Assembly: GCA_947254595.1 (NCBI GenBank) | Contig: CAMYED010000009.1 | Coordinates: forward strand, 1 to 25,452 | Source: an uncultured Gardnerella sp. | GTDB lineage: Bacteria; Actinomycetota; Actinomycetes; Actinomycetales; Bifidobacteriaceae | Length of the DNA stretch: 25,452 bases | Direction: 5' to 3' | In this document: piece by piece, positions 1 through 7,704 of the stretch | How positions within the stretch are numbered: position 1 is the first letter of the stretch | Layout: every line of letters starts with the position of its first letter | Made by a program: the position numbers and the translations under genes | The notes under the pieces: generated by a model | Told to the model about the DNA's origin: nothing | Seen by the model: only the letters and a program-made list of their open reading frames with translations | Database searches by the model: none

Positions 1-240
1 GCTCGGCGCTCCGAGTTGCTTTCGCGCGCGCAATGCAGCGCTCAAGCAGGTCGTCAGCGCACACCAGTCACAGCCTAGTTTCTAAAACACAGACACACTA
101 ACCTGCCCTGCCTTCGTCAATCGAGACGAAGGCAGACCTCGCTTGCGTTGAAAGCACACTGTGCTTTCAACTTGAGCAAGCTCGGCGCTCCGAGTTGCTT
201 TCGCGCGCTAAATCGCAGCGCTCAAGCAGGTCGTCGCGCA
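1..240. repeat. Structured non-coding region with a direct repeat and two perfect hairpins
   Basis: No coding region is supported here. A unit of about 55 bp beginning GCTCGGCGCTCCGAG occurs at 1-55 and again at 180-235 with few changes. Its 3' part (CGCTAAATCGCAGCGCTC) occurs a third time, inverted, at 19769-19806. Between the copies are two hairpins with perfect 11-bp stems: 108-118 with 125-135 (CTGCCTTCGTC arm, 6-nt loop), and 147-157 with 161-171 (GTTGAAAGCAC arm, 3-nt loop). Each repeat copy contains a small CTCGG-CGCT-CCGAG hairpin. Neither perfect hairpin is followed by a T-run, so they are not obvious intrinsic terminators. The second copy ends exactly where the 52-bp periodic array begins. 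It could be a transcribed structured RNA or a mobile repeat; I do not recognise it. Confidence 0.7.
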
Positions 241-432
241 CGTTAGTTTCATTACAACGCTGTATAGTAACTAACGTTTTTTAGCGTGATTTCGATATTT
301 ACTTTACATTCGTGTAAAGCCGCTGCCAATATTCCGCTAGATTCCAACATTTTCGTTACACGAGCGTAAAGCCAATAACGGTTTTAAGCCCGCATACGTT
401 AGTTTCATTACAACGCTGTAAAGCCAATGCCA
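241..432. repeat. 52-bp periodic palindromic array, cluster 1 (4 units)
   Basis: Four 36-bp imperfect palindromes start at 241, 293, 345 and 397, exactly 52 bp apart, with 16-bp linkers. Each has a left arm such as CGTTAGTTTC, a core TTAC-N6-GTAA (one diverged base in unit 1) and a right arm such as AACTAACG. Unit 1 is palindromic end to end (CGTTAGTT with AACTAACG). The six core bases differ between units except that units 1 and 4 share AACGCT. This is not a CRISPR array: the repeat itself is variable and the linkers resemble each other. It is the same family as the clusters at 11154, 19813 and 21152. Confidence 0.85.
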
Positions 433-487
433 AAACAATTACACCGAAAGACAAGCACGAAAGAACTTGCCGAAAGGTGGTGATTAA

Positions 488-538
488 ATGATGGTAATCG
501 GTGCAGAAGCAAGTATGCTATCGATAATCTTTCGGTAG
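488..538 (+). CDS. Possible 16-residue small ORF or leader peptide
   Basis: A short reading frame, MMVIGAEASMLSIIFR, follows a good ribosome binding site (AAAGGTGG at 473-480, 7-nt spacing) and stops at TAG 536-538, inside the first 22-bp tandem repeat. Nothing about the peptide is recognisable. The only support is the ribosome binding site and its position 323 nt upstream of the nicotinamidase-like gene. It could equally be a chance match in repetitive DNA. Confidence 0.2.
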   Translation: MMVIGAEASMLSIIFR

Positions 539-861
539 GTTATCGATAAACTTTCGGTAGGTTATCGATAAACTTTCGATAATCTTTCGGTAGGCGGTTG
601 ATAGTATGTTGTTAAGCTTTCGGAAAGATTTACACAAGCTATCGATAAGCTTTCTTAAGCTTTGAGTATTACTTGAGTTAAGATATTGCGCCGATTGCAA
701 TTGGGCCAGCAATTGAGTTGATAATTGGGCTATCAATTGGATTAAATTACGCAATTAAGAATGCGGAATATTGTAACTAAAGCGATTACGCTATTTGCAA
801 TAATGCTATTAGCGTTAGTGCTATTAGCGATTATTCTGCGATTTTCATACAAGGAGTAGGT
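519..861. repeat. Tandem-repeat-rich intergenic region before the nicotinamidase gene
   Basis: From 519 to about 598 a 22-bp unit built on TATCGATAAACTTTCGGTAGGT is repeated in perfect and truncated forms. From about 695 to 760 the hexamer CAATTG and its variants recur, several paired as short inverted repeats around GGGCCAG and GGGCTAT. From about 785 to 840 the motif CTATTAGCG and related forms repeat. Open frames on the minus strand here are products of the repeats and show no domain. The only functional signal I accept is the ribosome binding site at 851-856. Confidence 0.6.
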
Positions 862-1416
862 ATGAATAAAGCCCTTATTAACATTGATTATACGAATGAT
901 TTCGTTGCAAGCGATGGCTCTCTTACGGTAGGCGAGCCTGCGCAAAAGCTCGAGAAGCGTATTACTGAGATTTCGCAAGAATTTCTTGACGCTGGCGAGT
1001 TTGTGGTTTTCGCAATCGACACGCATCATTTGAACGACCCGTATCACCCGGAAACTAAGCTTTTCCCACCTCATAATATCGCCGGAACGCACGGCCAGCA
1101 GCTATACGGCGCGCTTGGTGATTTTTATGAGGCTAATAAAGATAAAAGCAACGTGTACTACATTCATAAAACTCGCTACTCGTCGTTTAATGGCACGGAT
1201 TTGCTGATTAAGCTGCGCGAACGCCATATTGAGGAGCTGCATTTGGTGGGTGTTTGCACGGATATTTGCGTGCTTCATACTGCTGTTGATGCGTATAATC
1301 TCGGATTTAAGATTGTGGTTCATAAGGATGCGGTTGCAAGTTTTGATCCTGCTGGACACGAATGGGCTTTGCGTCACTTTAAGACTTGCCTTAACGCGGA
1401 TATTGTAGAAGGCTAA
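862..1416 (+). CDS. Nicotinamidase / isochorismatase-family cysteine hydrolase
   Basis: This 184-residue protein is a cysteine amidohydrolase of the isochorismatase superfamily, closest in pattern to PncA-type nicotinamidases, which hydrolyse nicotinamide to nicotinate and ammonia for NAD salvage in the cytoplasm. The expected triad is visible: Asp9 in the N-terminal INIDYTNDF strand, Lys103 in YIHKTRYSSF and Cys136 in GVCTDICVLHTA. Candidate metal ligands are Asp53, His55 and His71 (FPPHNIAGTHG), which match the PncA metal site. Length is normal for the family. The start is fixed by AAGGAG at 851-856, five bases before ATG. The gene stands alone between repeat-rich DNA and its own terminator. 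Substrate could also be another amide, since the superfamily is broad; the PncA-like FPPH motif makes nicotinamide the best guess. Confidence 0.85.
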   Translation: MNKALINIDYTNDFVASDGSLTVGEPAQKLEKRITEISQEFLDAGEFVVFAIDTHHLNDPYHPETKLFPPHNIAGTHGQQLYGALGDFYEANKDKSNVYYIHKTRYSSFNGTDLLIKLRERHIEELHLVGVCTDICVLHTAVDAYNLGFKIVVHKDAVASFDPAGHEWALRHFKTCLNADIVEG

Positions 1417-1440
1417 CTTACTAACTTACTAACTTACTAA
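1414..1440 (+). repeat. 8-bp tandem repeat carrying stop codons
   Basis: The stop codon of the upstream gene is the first of several TAA triplets in an 8-bp unit (TAACTTAC) repeated three times and ending in TAAAG. Because 8 is not a multiple of 3, the repeats place TAA in different frames. Confidence 0.7.
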
Positions 1441-1465
1441 AGTCGCGTTAAAAATATTAACTAAT

Positions 1466-1497
1466 AACGCTGGTTGCTTTATGCACCAGCGTTTTTT
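1466..1497 (+). terminator. Intrinsic terminator of the nicotinamidase gene
   Basis: A 9-bp perfect stem, AACGCTGGT (1466-1474) with ACCAGCGTT (1485-1493), closes a 10-nt loop and runs into a six-T tract at 1492-1497. It lies 50 nt after the stop codon and isolates this gene from the metal-uptake operon downstream. Confidence 0.85.
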
Positions 1498-1573
1498 GTT
1501 TATTTGCATGTTTATTTGCATGTTTATTCGCGCGCTTACGGCGTGCTTATTTGTGACAGTTCTATTCGGAGTG

Positions 1574-1604
1574 TTGACTTGCTATTAATGAGAATCATTA
1601 TTAT
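1574..1604 (+). promoter_or_regulatory. Promoter of the metal-uptake operon with overlapping Fur/Zur-type box
   Basis: A -35 element TTGACT (1574-1579) is followed by an AT-rich -10 region (ATTATT at 1597-1602 with 17-bp spacing, or TATTAT at 1599-1604 with 19 bp). Across the -10 lies GAGAATCATTATT (1590-1602), matching 11 of 13 positions of the right-hand part of the classical Fur box (GATAATCATTATC). Actinobacterial Zur boxes have a similar core. A repressor bound here would block polymerase, so metal-dependent repression of the genes from 1701 to 11201 is the simple inference. Whether the regulator is Zur, Fur or another family member cannot be read from the site alone; the cargo genes favour Zur. 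Confidence 0.6.
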
Positions 1605-1700
1605 TATTAATAGACGTTGTTAAAAATCTTCCATTTATTTGCGAAAAGAAGAGCGCATATAACGATAAGAAGATGAAGTGTAGAGAGCGAAATAATAATT

Positions 1701-4061
1701 ATGACTCATGCAATGAAGTCGATATTTAAGCGAGCGCTTGCCGCTGCAGGCGTAGTAGTGCTTGCGTTTGCAGTGCTTACTTCCGGATTAAGCGCTGTGC
1801 TGCCAGCGTATGCTGTGCTGCCAGCTTATGCTAATGAAGGCGAACCTGAACATGTGTGGGTTGGTAGCGACGAGGTTAAGGGCGATTTATATTTGCCTAA
1901 CGAGAACATGACGGTTAAGTCTGGCCACGTTGACGCTTTCTATGCATTCCAAACAAGCGCAAGTAGCGAGCTTAAAATGGGCTTTAGTTACGGAAACGTA
2001 ATTTACAATCCAAAAAACGTAACGATGACGGTTGATAATTCGTCGTACTACACAGAAAATCTTCCTTATAAAAACGCTAGTAATATTCCTTTTGACGCTT
2101 CAAAAGGTTACTGGCGTTTGAACGGATCTGGAAATAAGCAGAGTAGCGAAGTGTTCCCTGGTTGGGATTCTTCTAATTCGCGTTTTTCTGTAGGAGTAAA
2201 AGATCCTATAAAAGCTTGCGCAGATATTGTAATTGATAAAGTTACTGGCCCTAAAGGTGGTCGCGTTCTTGCGTGGGTGCAAAAAACCGACAGCAATAAT
2301 GCTACTTTTGCAAAATCTTTAGAAGCGCACGATAAAGACGACGAGAATACTGCCGGAAGTCGATTTGTAATGCCAGGTATTATTCACCAGTCAATGGTCG
2401 GCCACGAGCACGTTGATTGGGTGTTTACAAAGCCTGGCACTTATAAAATTAGCGCTTACACAATAGTGAAAAATAAGGAAAACGGCAAAACTGTTACTTC
2501 AAAACCTGCCGATTATACTTTTGAAGTAAAGCCTAACGCTACTCACGCGGTTGAAAGCGAAACAGAAACGCTACAAATGGATCCTAATCGCGTGCCTCCA
2601 ACAAAAGATCCTAAATTTGTTGAAGAATCGTTGTCTGGCAGCACGCATTGCAAGGAAGACGATAGCAATATTTGCATTGTTGGCGTAAGAAATACTGGTT
2701 CACACCCGCATTACCATTCGTATGAGCCTGGCGGTGAAGTTACTCTTTCGGTGTATTTGCCAAAATCAATACGCGGTAAAAAAGATACGAAACCATCTTG
2801 GACGTATATTCGCGAAGACGAAATGGGTCCTGATTTTTCCTACGATTTTGATAGCAACCCGCCAGTAGGAGATAAGGAGCCAGATTTTAAGGAAACATTC
2901 ACTATTCCGGCAGAACCTGCATTAAATGGGATGCTTGTTAATGCAACAATAAGCGGCGGAACTATGCTTGGGCTGGGTTATGGCGACGATAGAGATACGG
3001 TAAGAATTGTTGTCGATGATCATGGTGCTGACGGTAGGCCTGTGGTTGCTGCGGTTGGTAGGATGAAGCCTCTCGAAGTTGGAGATACGCTGAGTCTTCG
3101 TTCTGTGCTCTATAGCCCACGAGTATCTGTTATTAAAGACCAAAAACAAGATCCAGATACGCAAGTTACTTCCATAGTAAAAAGGCATGTTTGGCTTATT
3201 AAAAAAGCCGGTGAAACAAAATTTAAGTACATACCTAAAGAAGAAGGTAAGAACTTAAATTTGAAGATTGATGAGAGCATGGACGGCGCTATTATTCGCC
3301 CGTCACTTGTGCTTGAGAACGGCGAATTGTACAGAAACGAAGAATTTAACGATTTTACCGATTATCAAATATGGTTGAAGTCTTCCGGTAAAGAATCTCC
3401 TGATAATAAGAACGGCAATAAGAACGTCAATAAGAAAAAGAATAAAAAGAATTCCAATAAAAATAATAATAAAAATAAGCGTAATAAAAATAATAAGAAG
3501 CACAAAAAGCATAAGAAAAATAAAAACCATAAGTCTGAAGGAGATTCGTCTGAAGGAGATTCGGTAGAAGATTCGGATGCAGAGAATCAGCATGAGAATC
3601 AGCATGAGAATCAGCATGAAAATGAAGATTCCGAAAGTTATGATTCTAAAACTTCCGGCGCTGAGCAAAATAATCTTCAGAAAGCTGGTAGCACTCCGTT
3701 AGTTGCAAAAACTAATACTAATAGTGGTTTTGCTAAGAAAAGTAGCGGTTTGAGGAAGGCGTCTCATCGCAAATTAAGAGGATTGCGTAACGGTAAATCT
3801 TACTCGAAACGCTCAAAAAAGCTGAAAAAAGTAAAGCTTCTTGGGAAAAACAGCAAAAAATCTGCAGAGAATGCCTCGTACGATTCTGAAGAAAGCAACG
3901 ATGAGTATTCAGAAAACTTAACCGACGGCGAAGAATCTCAAGAAGAAAAAGATCATAAAACAAAGTGGGTTGCTGCTGCAGTAGGAACGGCAAGCGTTGG
4001 ATTATGCGCTATTACTGGGTCTGTTGCATTCTTAATGCGCTCTAAATTGAAGATTTTATAA
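1701..4061 (+). CDS. Choice-of-anchor M surface protein, first gene of the metal-uptake operon
   Basis: A 786-residue secreted, membrane-anchored protein. Residues 1-44 form a Sec signal peptide ending in a duplicated AVLPAYA segment. Residues about 70-277 are a divergent choice-of-anchor M domain: SGHVDAF at 74-80, VTGP at 181-184 and GHEHVDWVFTKPGTY at 234-248; the LPQ and WLGW motifs are lost. Residues 310-560 look like two Ig-like segments resembling the transporter-associated repeat family TIGR03773, with a His cluster HPHYH at 335-339. Residues 565-612 are Lys/Asn/His low complexity, 612-645 acidic with a four-residue ENQH repeat, then a basic stretch and a C-terminal membrane helix at 756-779. 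There is no LPXTG motif. Family knowledge suggests a substrate receptor for the linked ABC importer; zinc is inferred. The start has no strong ribosome binding site; Met5 is an alternative. Confidence 0.75.
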   Translation: MTHAMKSIFKRALAAAGVVVLAFAVLTSGLSAVLPAYAVLPAYANEGEPEHVWVGSDEVKGDLYLPNENMTVKSGHVDAFYAFQTSASSELKMGFSYGNVIYNPKNVTMTVDNSSYYTENLPYKNASNIPFDASKGYWRLNGSGNKQSSEVFPGWDSSNSRFSVGVKDPIKACADIVIDKVTGPKGGRVLAWVQKTDSNNATFAKSLEAHDKDDENTAGSRFVMPGIIHQSMVGHEHVDWVFTKPGTYKISAYTIVKNKENGKTVTSKPADYTFEVKPNATHAVESETETLQMDPNRVPPTKDPKFVEESLSGSTHCKEDDSNICIVGVRNTGSHPHYHSYEPGGEVTLSVYLPKSIRGKKDTKPSWTYIREDEMGPDFSYDFDSNPPVGDKEPDFKETFTIPAEPALNGMLVNATISGGTMLGLGYGDDRDTVRIVVDDHGADGRPVVAAVGRMKPLEVGDTLSLRSVLYSPRVSVIKDQKQDPDTQVTSIVKRHVWLIKKAGETKFKYIPKEEGKNLNLKIDESMDGAIIRPSLVLENGELYRNEEFNDFTDYQIWLKSSGKESPDNKNGNKNVNKKKNKKNSNKNNNKNKRNKNNKKHKKHKKNKNHKSEGDSSEGDSVEDSDAENQHENQHENQHENEDSESYDSKTSGAEQNNLQKAGSTPLVAKTNTNSGFAKKSSGLRKASHRKLRGLRNGKSYSKRSKKLKKVKLLGKNSKKSAENASYDSEESNDEYSENLTDGEESQEEKDHKTKWVAAAVGTASVGLCAITGSVAFLMRSKLKIL

Positions 4062-4079
4062 GGATAAGGTGAACACAAA

Positions 4080-5333
4080 ATGAGTAACAATAAGCATTAT
4101 TTTGCAACAGGAATTATTGCGTCAATATGCACGGCAATTATGTTAATCGCAACATTGTTAATTCCGACGCCTCTTATGGAAAATGCTAATGCTGCAACAA
4201 GCAGTCATCCTGTTATGATTCAGGCTGGTCACGCCGATTTTGGACCAACTCTTGCGGGTGGAAATTGGAAAATACAAATTCGTGACGATACTGGTGACGA
4301 TCCAGTGTGGCGAGATCCGGAAAACGTTGTGTTCAAGCTGGGTAGTAGCTCGATTATTCCAATGCCAAACGATTCTACCTACAGTTTTATTGGTGAAAAG
4401 CCTGGAACCAAACTTTACGTAATTCCACAAACTCAGAATCCTGATGTTCCATGGCTTGGATGGAATACTCAGGAAGGCGGAGTGCTAAACGAACTTGATC
4501 GCGGAGCTAACCTTTCGCTTGAAGGAGTAAGCGGCCCTGGAAAATTGCACGTTTACTTAGAAAATGGCAACAACAATCCACAGCAACTTTGGGATAGTAC
4601 TAAAGGCTACCCGCAAAACAGCTGGATTGAAACCAATGCTCATACTCACGTGAATTGGGTGTTTTCTAAGCCTGGTATTTACCATGTGAAGCTCACTTTT
4701 TCTGGAAAATTGAAGAATGGGCGAAAAGTAAGCGATACGCGCGTTCTTAATTTTGCGGTTGGAGACAATACGGATCCGCAAGCTGCTCTTGGGGGCGGTG
4801 CGGGCGGCGCTGGTGGTGCGTCGGAAGCTGAATCTCAAAACGGCGGTGAAGATGCTGAAGATAATGGCGAGGACGAAAACGCAGAACAGAATAATAAAAA
4901 TGCTGAAAATAATGAATCTGGTGTAGCTTCCAACAAAAAGCATCAAAAGGCTCATAAAGCAGACGATACTGTTGCAATTGCACAGATTGTGATGATTATT
5001 GTTGTGATTCTTACCGTCGTTATTATTGCGTTTATTTTATTCGCTGTAGTAAAAAGCAAGAAAGCGCGTCTTGAGGCCATTAATCAGCATGATGGTTCGC
5101 ATAGTGGTTCGCATAGTGGTTCGCATGGTGGTTCGCACGATGGTTCGCACGATGGTTCTAAGGATAATTTGCAGGATAATTCGCAGAATGTTTCACGGAA
5201 TGTTTCACAGCAGCAGGCAGTTTTGCCTACTCAATATGCGCCAAATCAAAACTCGTTATCCGATTTGGTAAATCCGGTTGAAGAAACAACTGTGCTGCCA
5301 AAAACTGACTTAAATACTGACTTAAATAAATAG
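4080..5333 (+). CDS. Choice-of-anchor M surface protein with a His-rich C-terminal tail
   Basis: A 417-residue protein with a signal peptide (residues 1-38, cleavage near ANA-A) and one full choice-of-anchor M domain at 45-228. The domain motifs occur in order: AGHADFG at 49-55, VWRDPENVVF at 76-85, FIG at 103-105, IPQTQNPDVPWLGWNT at 115-130, GPG at 152-154 and NAHTHVNWVFSKPGIYHV at 186-203. An acidic, Asn-rich linker (245-280) leads to a membrane helix at 297-324. The following KSKKAR implies that the last 92 residues are cytoplasmic. That tail has six histidines spaced four apart (337-357) in GSH/DGSH repeats, a plausible metal-binding stretch. It starts 18 nt after the previous gene with AAGGTG at 4066-4071. 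No sortase motif is present. Role: extracellular metal binding and hand-over, by inference. Confidence 0.78.
   Translation: MSNNKHYFATGIIASICTAIMLIATLLIPTPLMENANAATSSHPVMIQAGHADFGPTLAGGNWKIQIRDDTGDDPVWRDPENVVFKLGSSSIIPMPNDSTYSFIGEKPGTKLYVIPQTQNPDVPWLGWNTQEGGVLNELDRGANLSLEGVSGPGKLHVYLENGNNNPQQLWDSTKGYPQNSWIETNAHTHVNWVFSKPGIYHVKLTFSGKLKNGRKVSDTRVLNFAVGDNTDPQAALGGGAGGAGGASEAESQNGGEDAEDNGEDENAEQNNKNAENNESGVASNKKHQKAHKADDTVAIAQIVMIIVVILTVVIIAFILFAVVKSKKARLEAINQHDGSHSGSHSGSHGGSHDGSHDGSKDNLQDNSQNVSRNVSQQQAVLPTQYAPNQNSLSDLVNPVEETTVLPKTDLNTDLNK
5094..5153 (+). repeat. In-frame 12-bp coding repeat (GSH repeats)
   Basis: Five copies of a 12-bp unit of the form GGTTCGCATAGT lie in register at 5094, 5106, 5118, 5130 and 5142 and encode the His-containing tetrapeptides of the surface protein's tail. 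Slippage would add or remove histidines without shifting the frame. Confidence 0.8.
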
Positions 5334-5346
5334 TTTGGGATAAGTA

Positions 5347-7665
5347 ATGCTTAAAAAATCTACATTAATTTGCATGAGGCTGTTTAGTGCGTTTGTTAGC
5401 GCGATTATTTCAGTCGGCTTTTTAGCATCTATGTGCTGCTGCAATTGCGGTAGTGCGTATGCGGACGAGGCTGTTGCAGGCTCTGAATTGGCGAATGCTG
5501 AAGCTTGCGTTGCGGCTCAACTTGAAGATAATGCTGCTAAACCGAGTAGTAGCGCAACTGCCGGTGCAAAGTTTTGCCGTGTAAAAGAAGGCCATACCGA
5601 CGTTTTTGCAACTTATAAAGATGCCAGCGGAAATCTTGTGCTTGGCACAAGAGGCGATTCCTTCCCGGGCAGTAACGCAAATAGTATTCGATACAATTCT
5701 TCTCTTATTCGATTTGTTGTTGGTCCGAAAAGTCGCGTAAGAAAAACTAAAGTATTTTCTTTCGTGCAACAGAATGTGAAACATGTGTATCAGCTTCCTT
5801 CTCAAAATGAGCCAGGCCAATTGTTTGCAGGTGTTTCTACCGAAAGTTTGGGGCAAAATTCGGGAATTACAGAAGTAACTTTTAGTTTTGCTAACGCAAC
5901 TATGCCTAAAAATGGCGCAGTTTACATGGCTGGCAAAAGTGATAACACAACACTAAAGTATCTTGGAACGGATGGAACTGGTTTCCCAAGCGAATACACT
6001 GTAAATGGTAATGCTCACGTGCACATGGATTGGGTTTTTACAGCTCCAGGAAAGTATGTGTTGACTGTAAAAGCTGTTGCTAAAACTTCTGACGGTAGTA
6101 CGCTTACTGCTACGCAAGATTACACTTTTGAAGTAGATCTTAATCGCGCTAAAGAATCTTCTCAGTACGATACAGGAGAAGATGGCTCGCAGTCTGAAGA
6201 CTCTAGTAATCAGAATGGAACTTCGCCTAAAGTTAAGAAAAAGAAGGGGTCTAAAGGCTCTGAAGGCAAGGGCTCAAATGAGGATTCGGATGAGGATGCT
6301 GACGAGGATTCAGAAGGCGATGAGGACGACGAAAATTCAGAAGATGAGGATTCGGATGAGGATGAGGATTCTGACGAAAACTCTGAAGATGAAAACGAGG
6401 ATAATGAAGAACCTTCTACTTCAATTATTGTAAAAGGCAATAACAACAGAGTTTACGTAACGCCTTGGCCAGGAGCTAAGCCGAGTGCTGGATTTGCGAA
6501 TCAGAATTTAGAAAATGAAGAAGAAGTAGGAACAGAATCTAGTAAAAATAATTTAGATTCTAAACAATCCAAATCTAAAAATAAGAATAAAAAAACAACT
6601 AAAAAATGTTCAACTTTTAACGATATAAAAGGCGATAAGCTGGTTATAAAACACGGGCATGTTGATTTAGCAACATACTCAACTGGTAGCGGAATCGGCT
6701 TTGCAGTGCAAGAAGACATAACTGGATCTCACGTAAAGCGCGACCCAAGTAAAGTTGTATTTTACGCAGGAAACGCAGCAAAAAACGGTAACGTTTGGCG
6801 TTTACCGCAAACCCAAAAGCAAAATGTGCCGTGGCTTGGCTGGAATAACCAAAATTTGCAGCCGCACAAATCCAGCAAAATCAGCCTTAAATCTGTAAAA
6901 GGACCAGGAAGCGTACGCATTTGGTTGCAAGGTTCGTTAGGCGAAAAAGCGAAAACTGTTATGTCTAGCAACGGAAAACGAACTTACACAATTCCGGCTA
7001 ATACGCATATACACTTGAACTGGGATTTTTCAAAATCTGGATACTATACGATTCGTCTTGCAGTTAGCGCTAATGGAAAAACTCTCGCGAAGGATTTCCA
7101 CTTCGCAATTGGTGTGGACGCGCTTAAAACACCTATGGGTTGCGCTGTAAGCGGAGCTGGCGATGGTGAAGGCGACGTTGTTGCTGATGGTGACGGCGAC
7201 GGCGCAACTGACGGTGCAACTGACGGTGCAACTTCTTCTGAAGCTGGCGGAAACGGCGGAAACGGCGGAAAAAATAGCGGCGGAACAACTCCGTTAGCTT
7301 CTTCACACTACGCAGGAAACAGCGGAGGATCGTTCTTTGGCGGCGGATTTGCGTCTTCGCATAAAACTAAATCTGCCAAAAAAAGTAAGGGTGTAAAAGT
7401 ACTCGGCGCAATCGGCAGCAAGTCGCGCAAAGGCGTTGAAGCAAAATATGCTTCTAAGCGCGTTAAGGGTCTTAGAAGAAGCTTGCTTAGCAATGTAAAA
7501 GATGATGAGCCAACTGGAATTTCAGGCTTGTTTAGTAGGAATCCTGTGCTTGCATACTCGCTTATTATTGGCGGAGTATTAACTGTTCTATCCGTTACTG
7601 CTGGCGGAATTTGGTTCCTCTACAAGCGCGGACTTATTAGTTTGAATTGGTTATTGCGCTATTAA
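5347..7665 (+). CDS. Choice-of-anchor M surface protein with two repeat domains
   Basis: A 772-residue protein. The signal peptide covers residues 1-39 and has a Cys cluster (CCCNC) just before the cleavage site. A first, degenerate choice-of-anchor M domain spans 75-264 (EGHTDVF 81-87, LPSQNEPGQLFAGVST 150-165, NAHVHMDWVFTAPGKY 222-237). A strongly acidic Asp/Glu/Ser linker covers 308-356. A second, well conserved domain spans 427-591 (HGHVDLA 436-442, LPQTQKQNVPWLGWN 486-500, GPG 519-521, NTHIHLNWDFSKSGYY 552-567). Gly-rich and Lys-rich segments precede the membrane helix at 733-757 and a short basic tail. No LPXTG is present. It lies 13 nt after the preceding gene and 39 nt before the substrate-binding protein. 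In this family the two-domain anchored protein is the expected receptor feeding the ABC importer. The ribosome binding site is weak. Confidence 0.8.
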   Translation: MLKKSTLICMRLFSAFVSAIISVGFLASMCCCNCGSAYADEAVAGSELANAEACVAAQLEDNAAKPSSSATAGAKFCRVKEGHTDVFATYKDASGNLVLGTRGDSFPGSNANSIRYNSSLIRFVVGPKSRVRKTKVFSFVQQNVKHVYQLPSQNEPGQLFAGVSTESLGQNSGITEVTFSFANATMPKNGAVYMAGKSDNTTLKYLGTDGTGFPSEYTVNGNAHVHMDWVFTAPGKYVLTVKAVAKTSDGSTLTATQDYTFEVDLNRAKESSQYDTGEDGSQSEDSSNQNGTSPKVKKKKGSKGSEGKGSNEDSDEDADEDSEGDEDDENSEDEDSDEDEDSDENSEDENEDNEEPSTSIIVKGNNNRVYVTPWPGAKPSAGFANQNLENEEEVGTESSKNNLDSKQSKSKNKNKKTTKKCSTFNDIKGDKLVIKHGHVDLATYSTGSGIGFAVQEDITGSHVKRDPSKVVFYAGNAAKNGNVWRLPQTQKQNVPWLGWNNQNLQPHKSSKISLKSVKGPGSVRIWLQGSLGEKAKTVMSSNGKRTYTIPANTHIHLNWDFSKSGYYTIRLAVSANGKTLAKDFHFAIGVDALKTPMGCAVSGAGDGEGDVVADGDGDGATDGATDGATSSEAGGNGGNGGKNSGGTTPLASSHYAGNSGGSFFGGGFASSHKTKSAKKSKGVKVLGAIGSKSRKGVEAKYASKRVKGLRRSLLSNVKDDEPTGISGLFSRNPVLAYSLIIGGVLTVLSVTAGGIWFLYKRGLISLNWLLRY

Positions 7666-7704
7666 GGTTTATTTCGCTATTAAAAGTAGTAGGAGTGTGT
7701 AAGG

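Noticed and set aside
241..432. CRISPR array
   Set aside because: Regular spacing is suggestive, but the 36-bp repeats differ from each other and their centres vary most, the linkers are only 16 bp and resemble each other, and no cas genes are present.
518..754. 78-residue minus-strand frame with repeated RK-(L/F)-I-(D/E)-SL phrases
   Set aside because: The phrases come from the 22-bp tandem DNA repeat and related repeats. There is no ribosome binding site, domain or conserved feature.
3303..3668. Minus-strand frame of 121 residues, strongly hydrophobic (Ile/Leu/Phe)
   Set aside because: It is the antisense of the Lys/Asn-rich coding tract of the surface protein, which automatically gives Phe/Leu/Ile codons. 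No start signal is present.
1701..7665. Sortase-anchored cell-wall proteins with LPXTG
   Set aside because: Related clusters in other actinobacteria use LPXTG, but none of the three C-termini here has the motif. LPKT near residue 406 of the second protein is not followed by a membrane helix.
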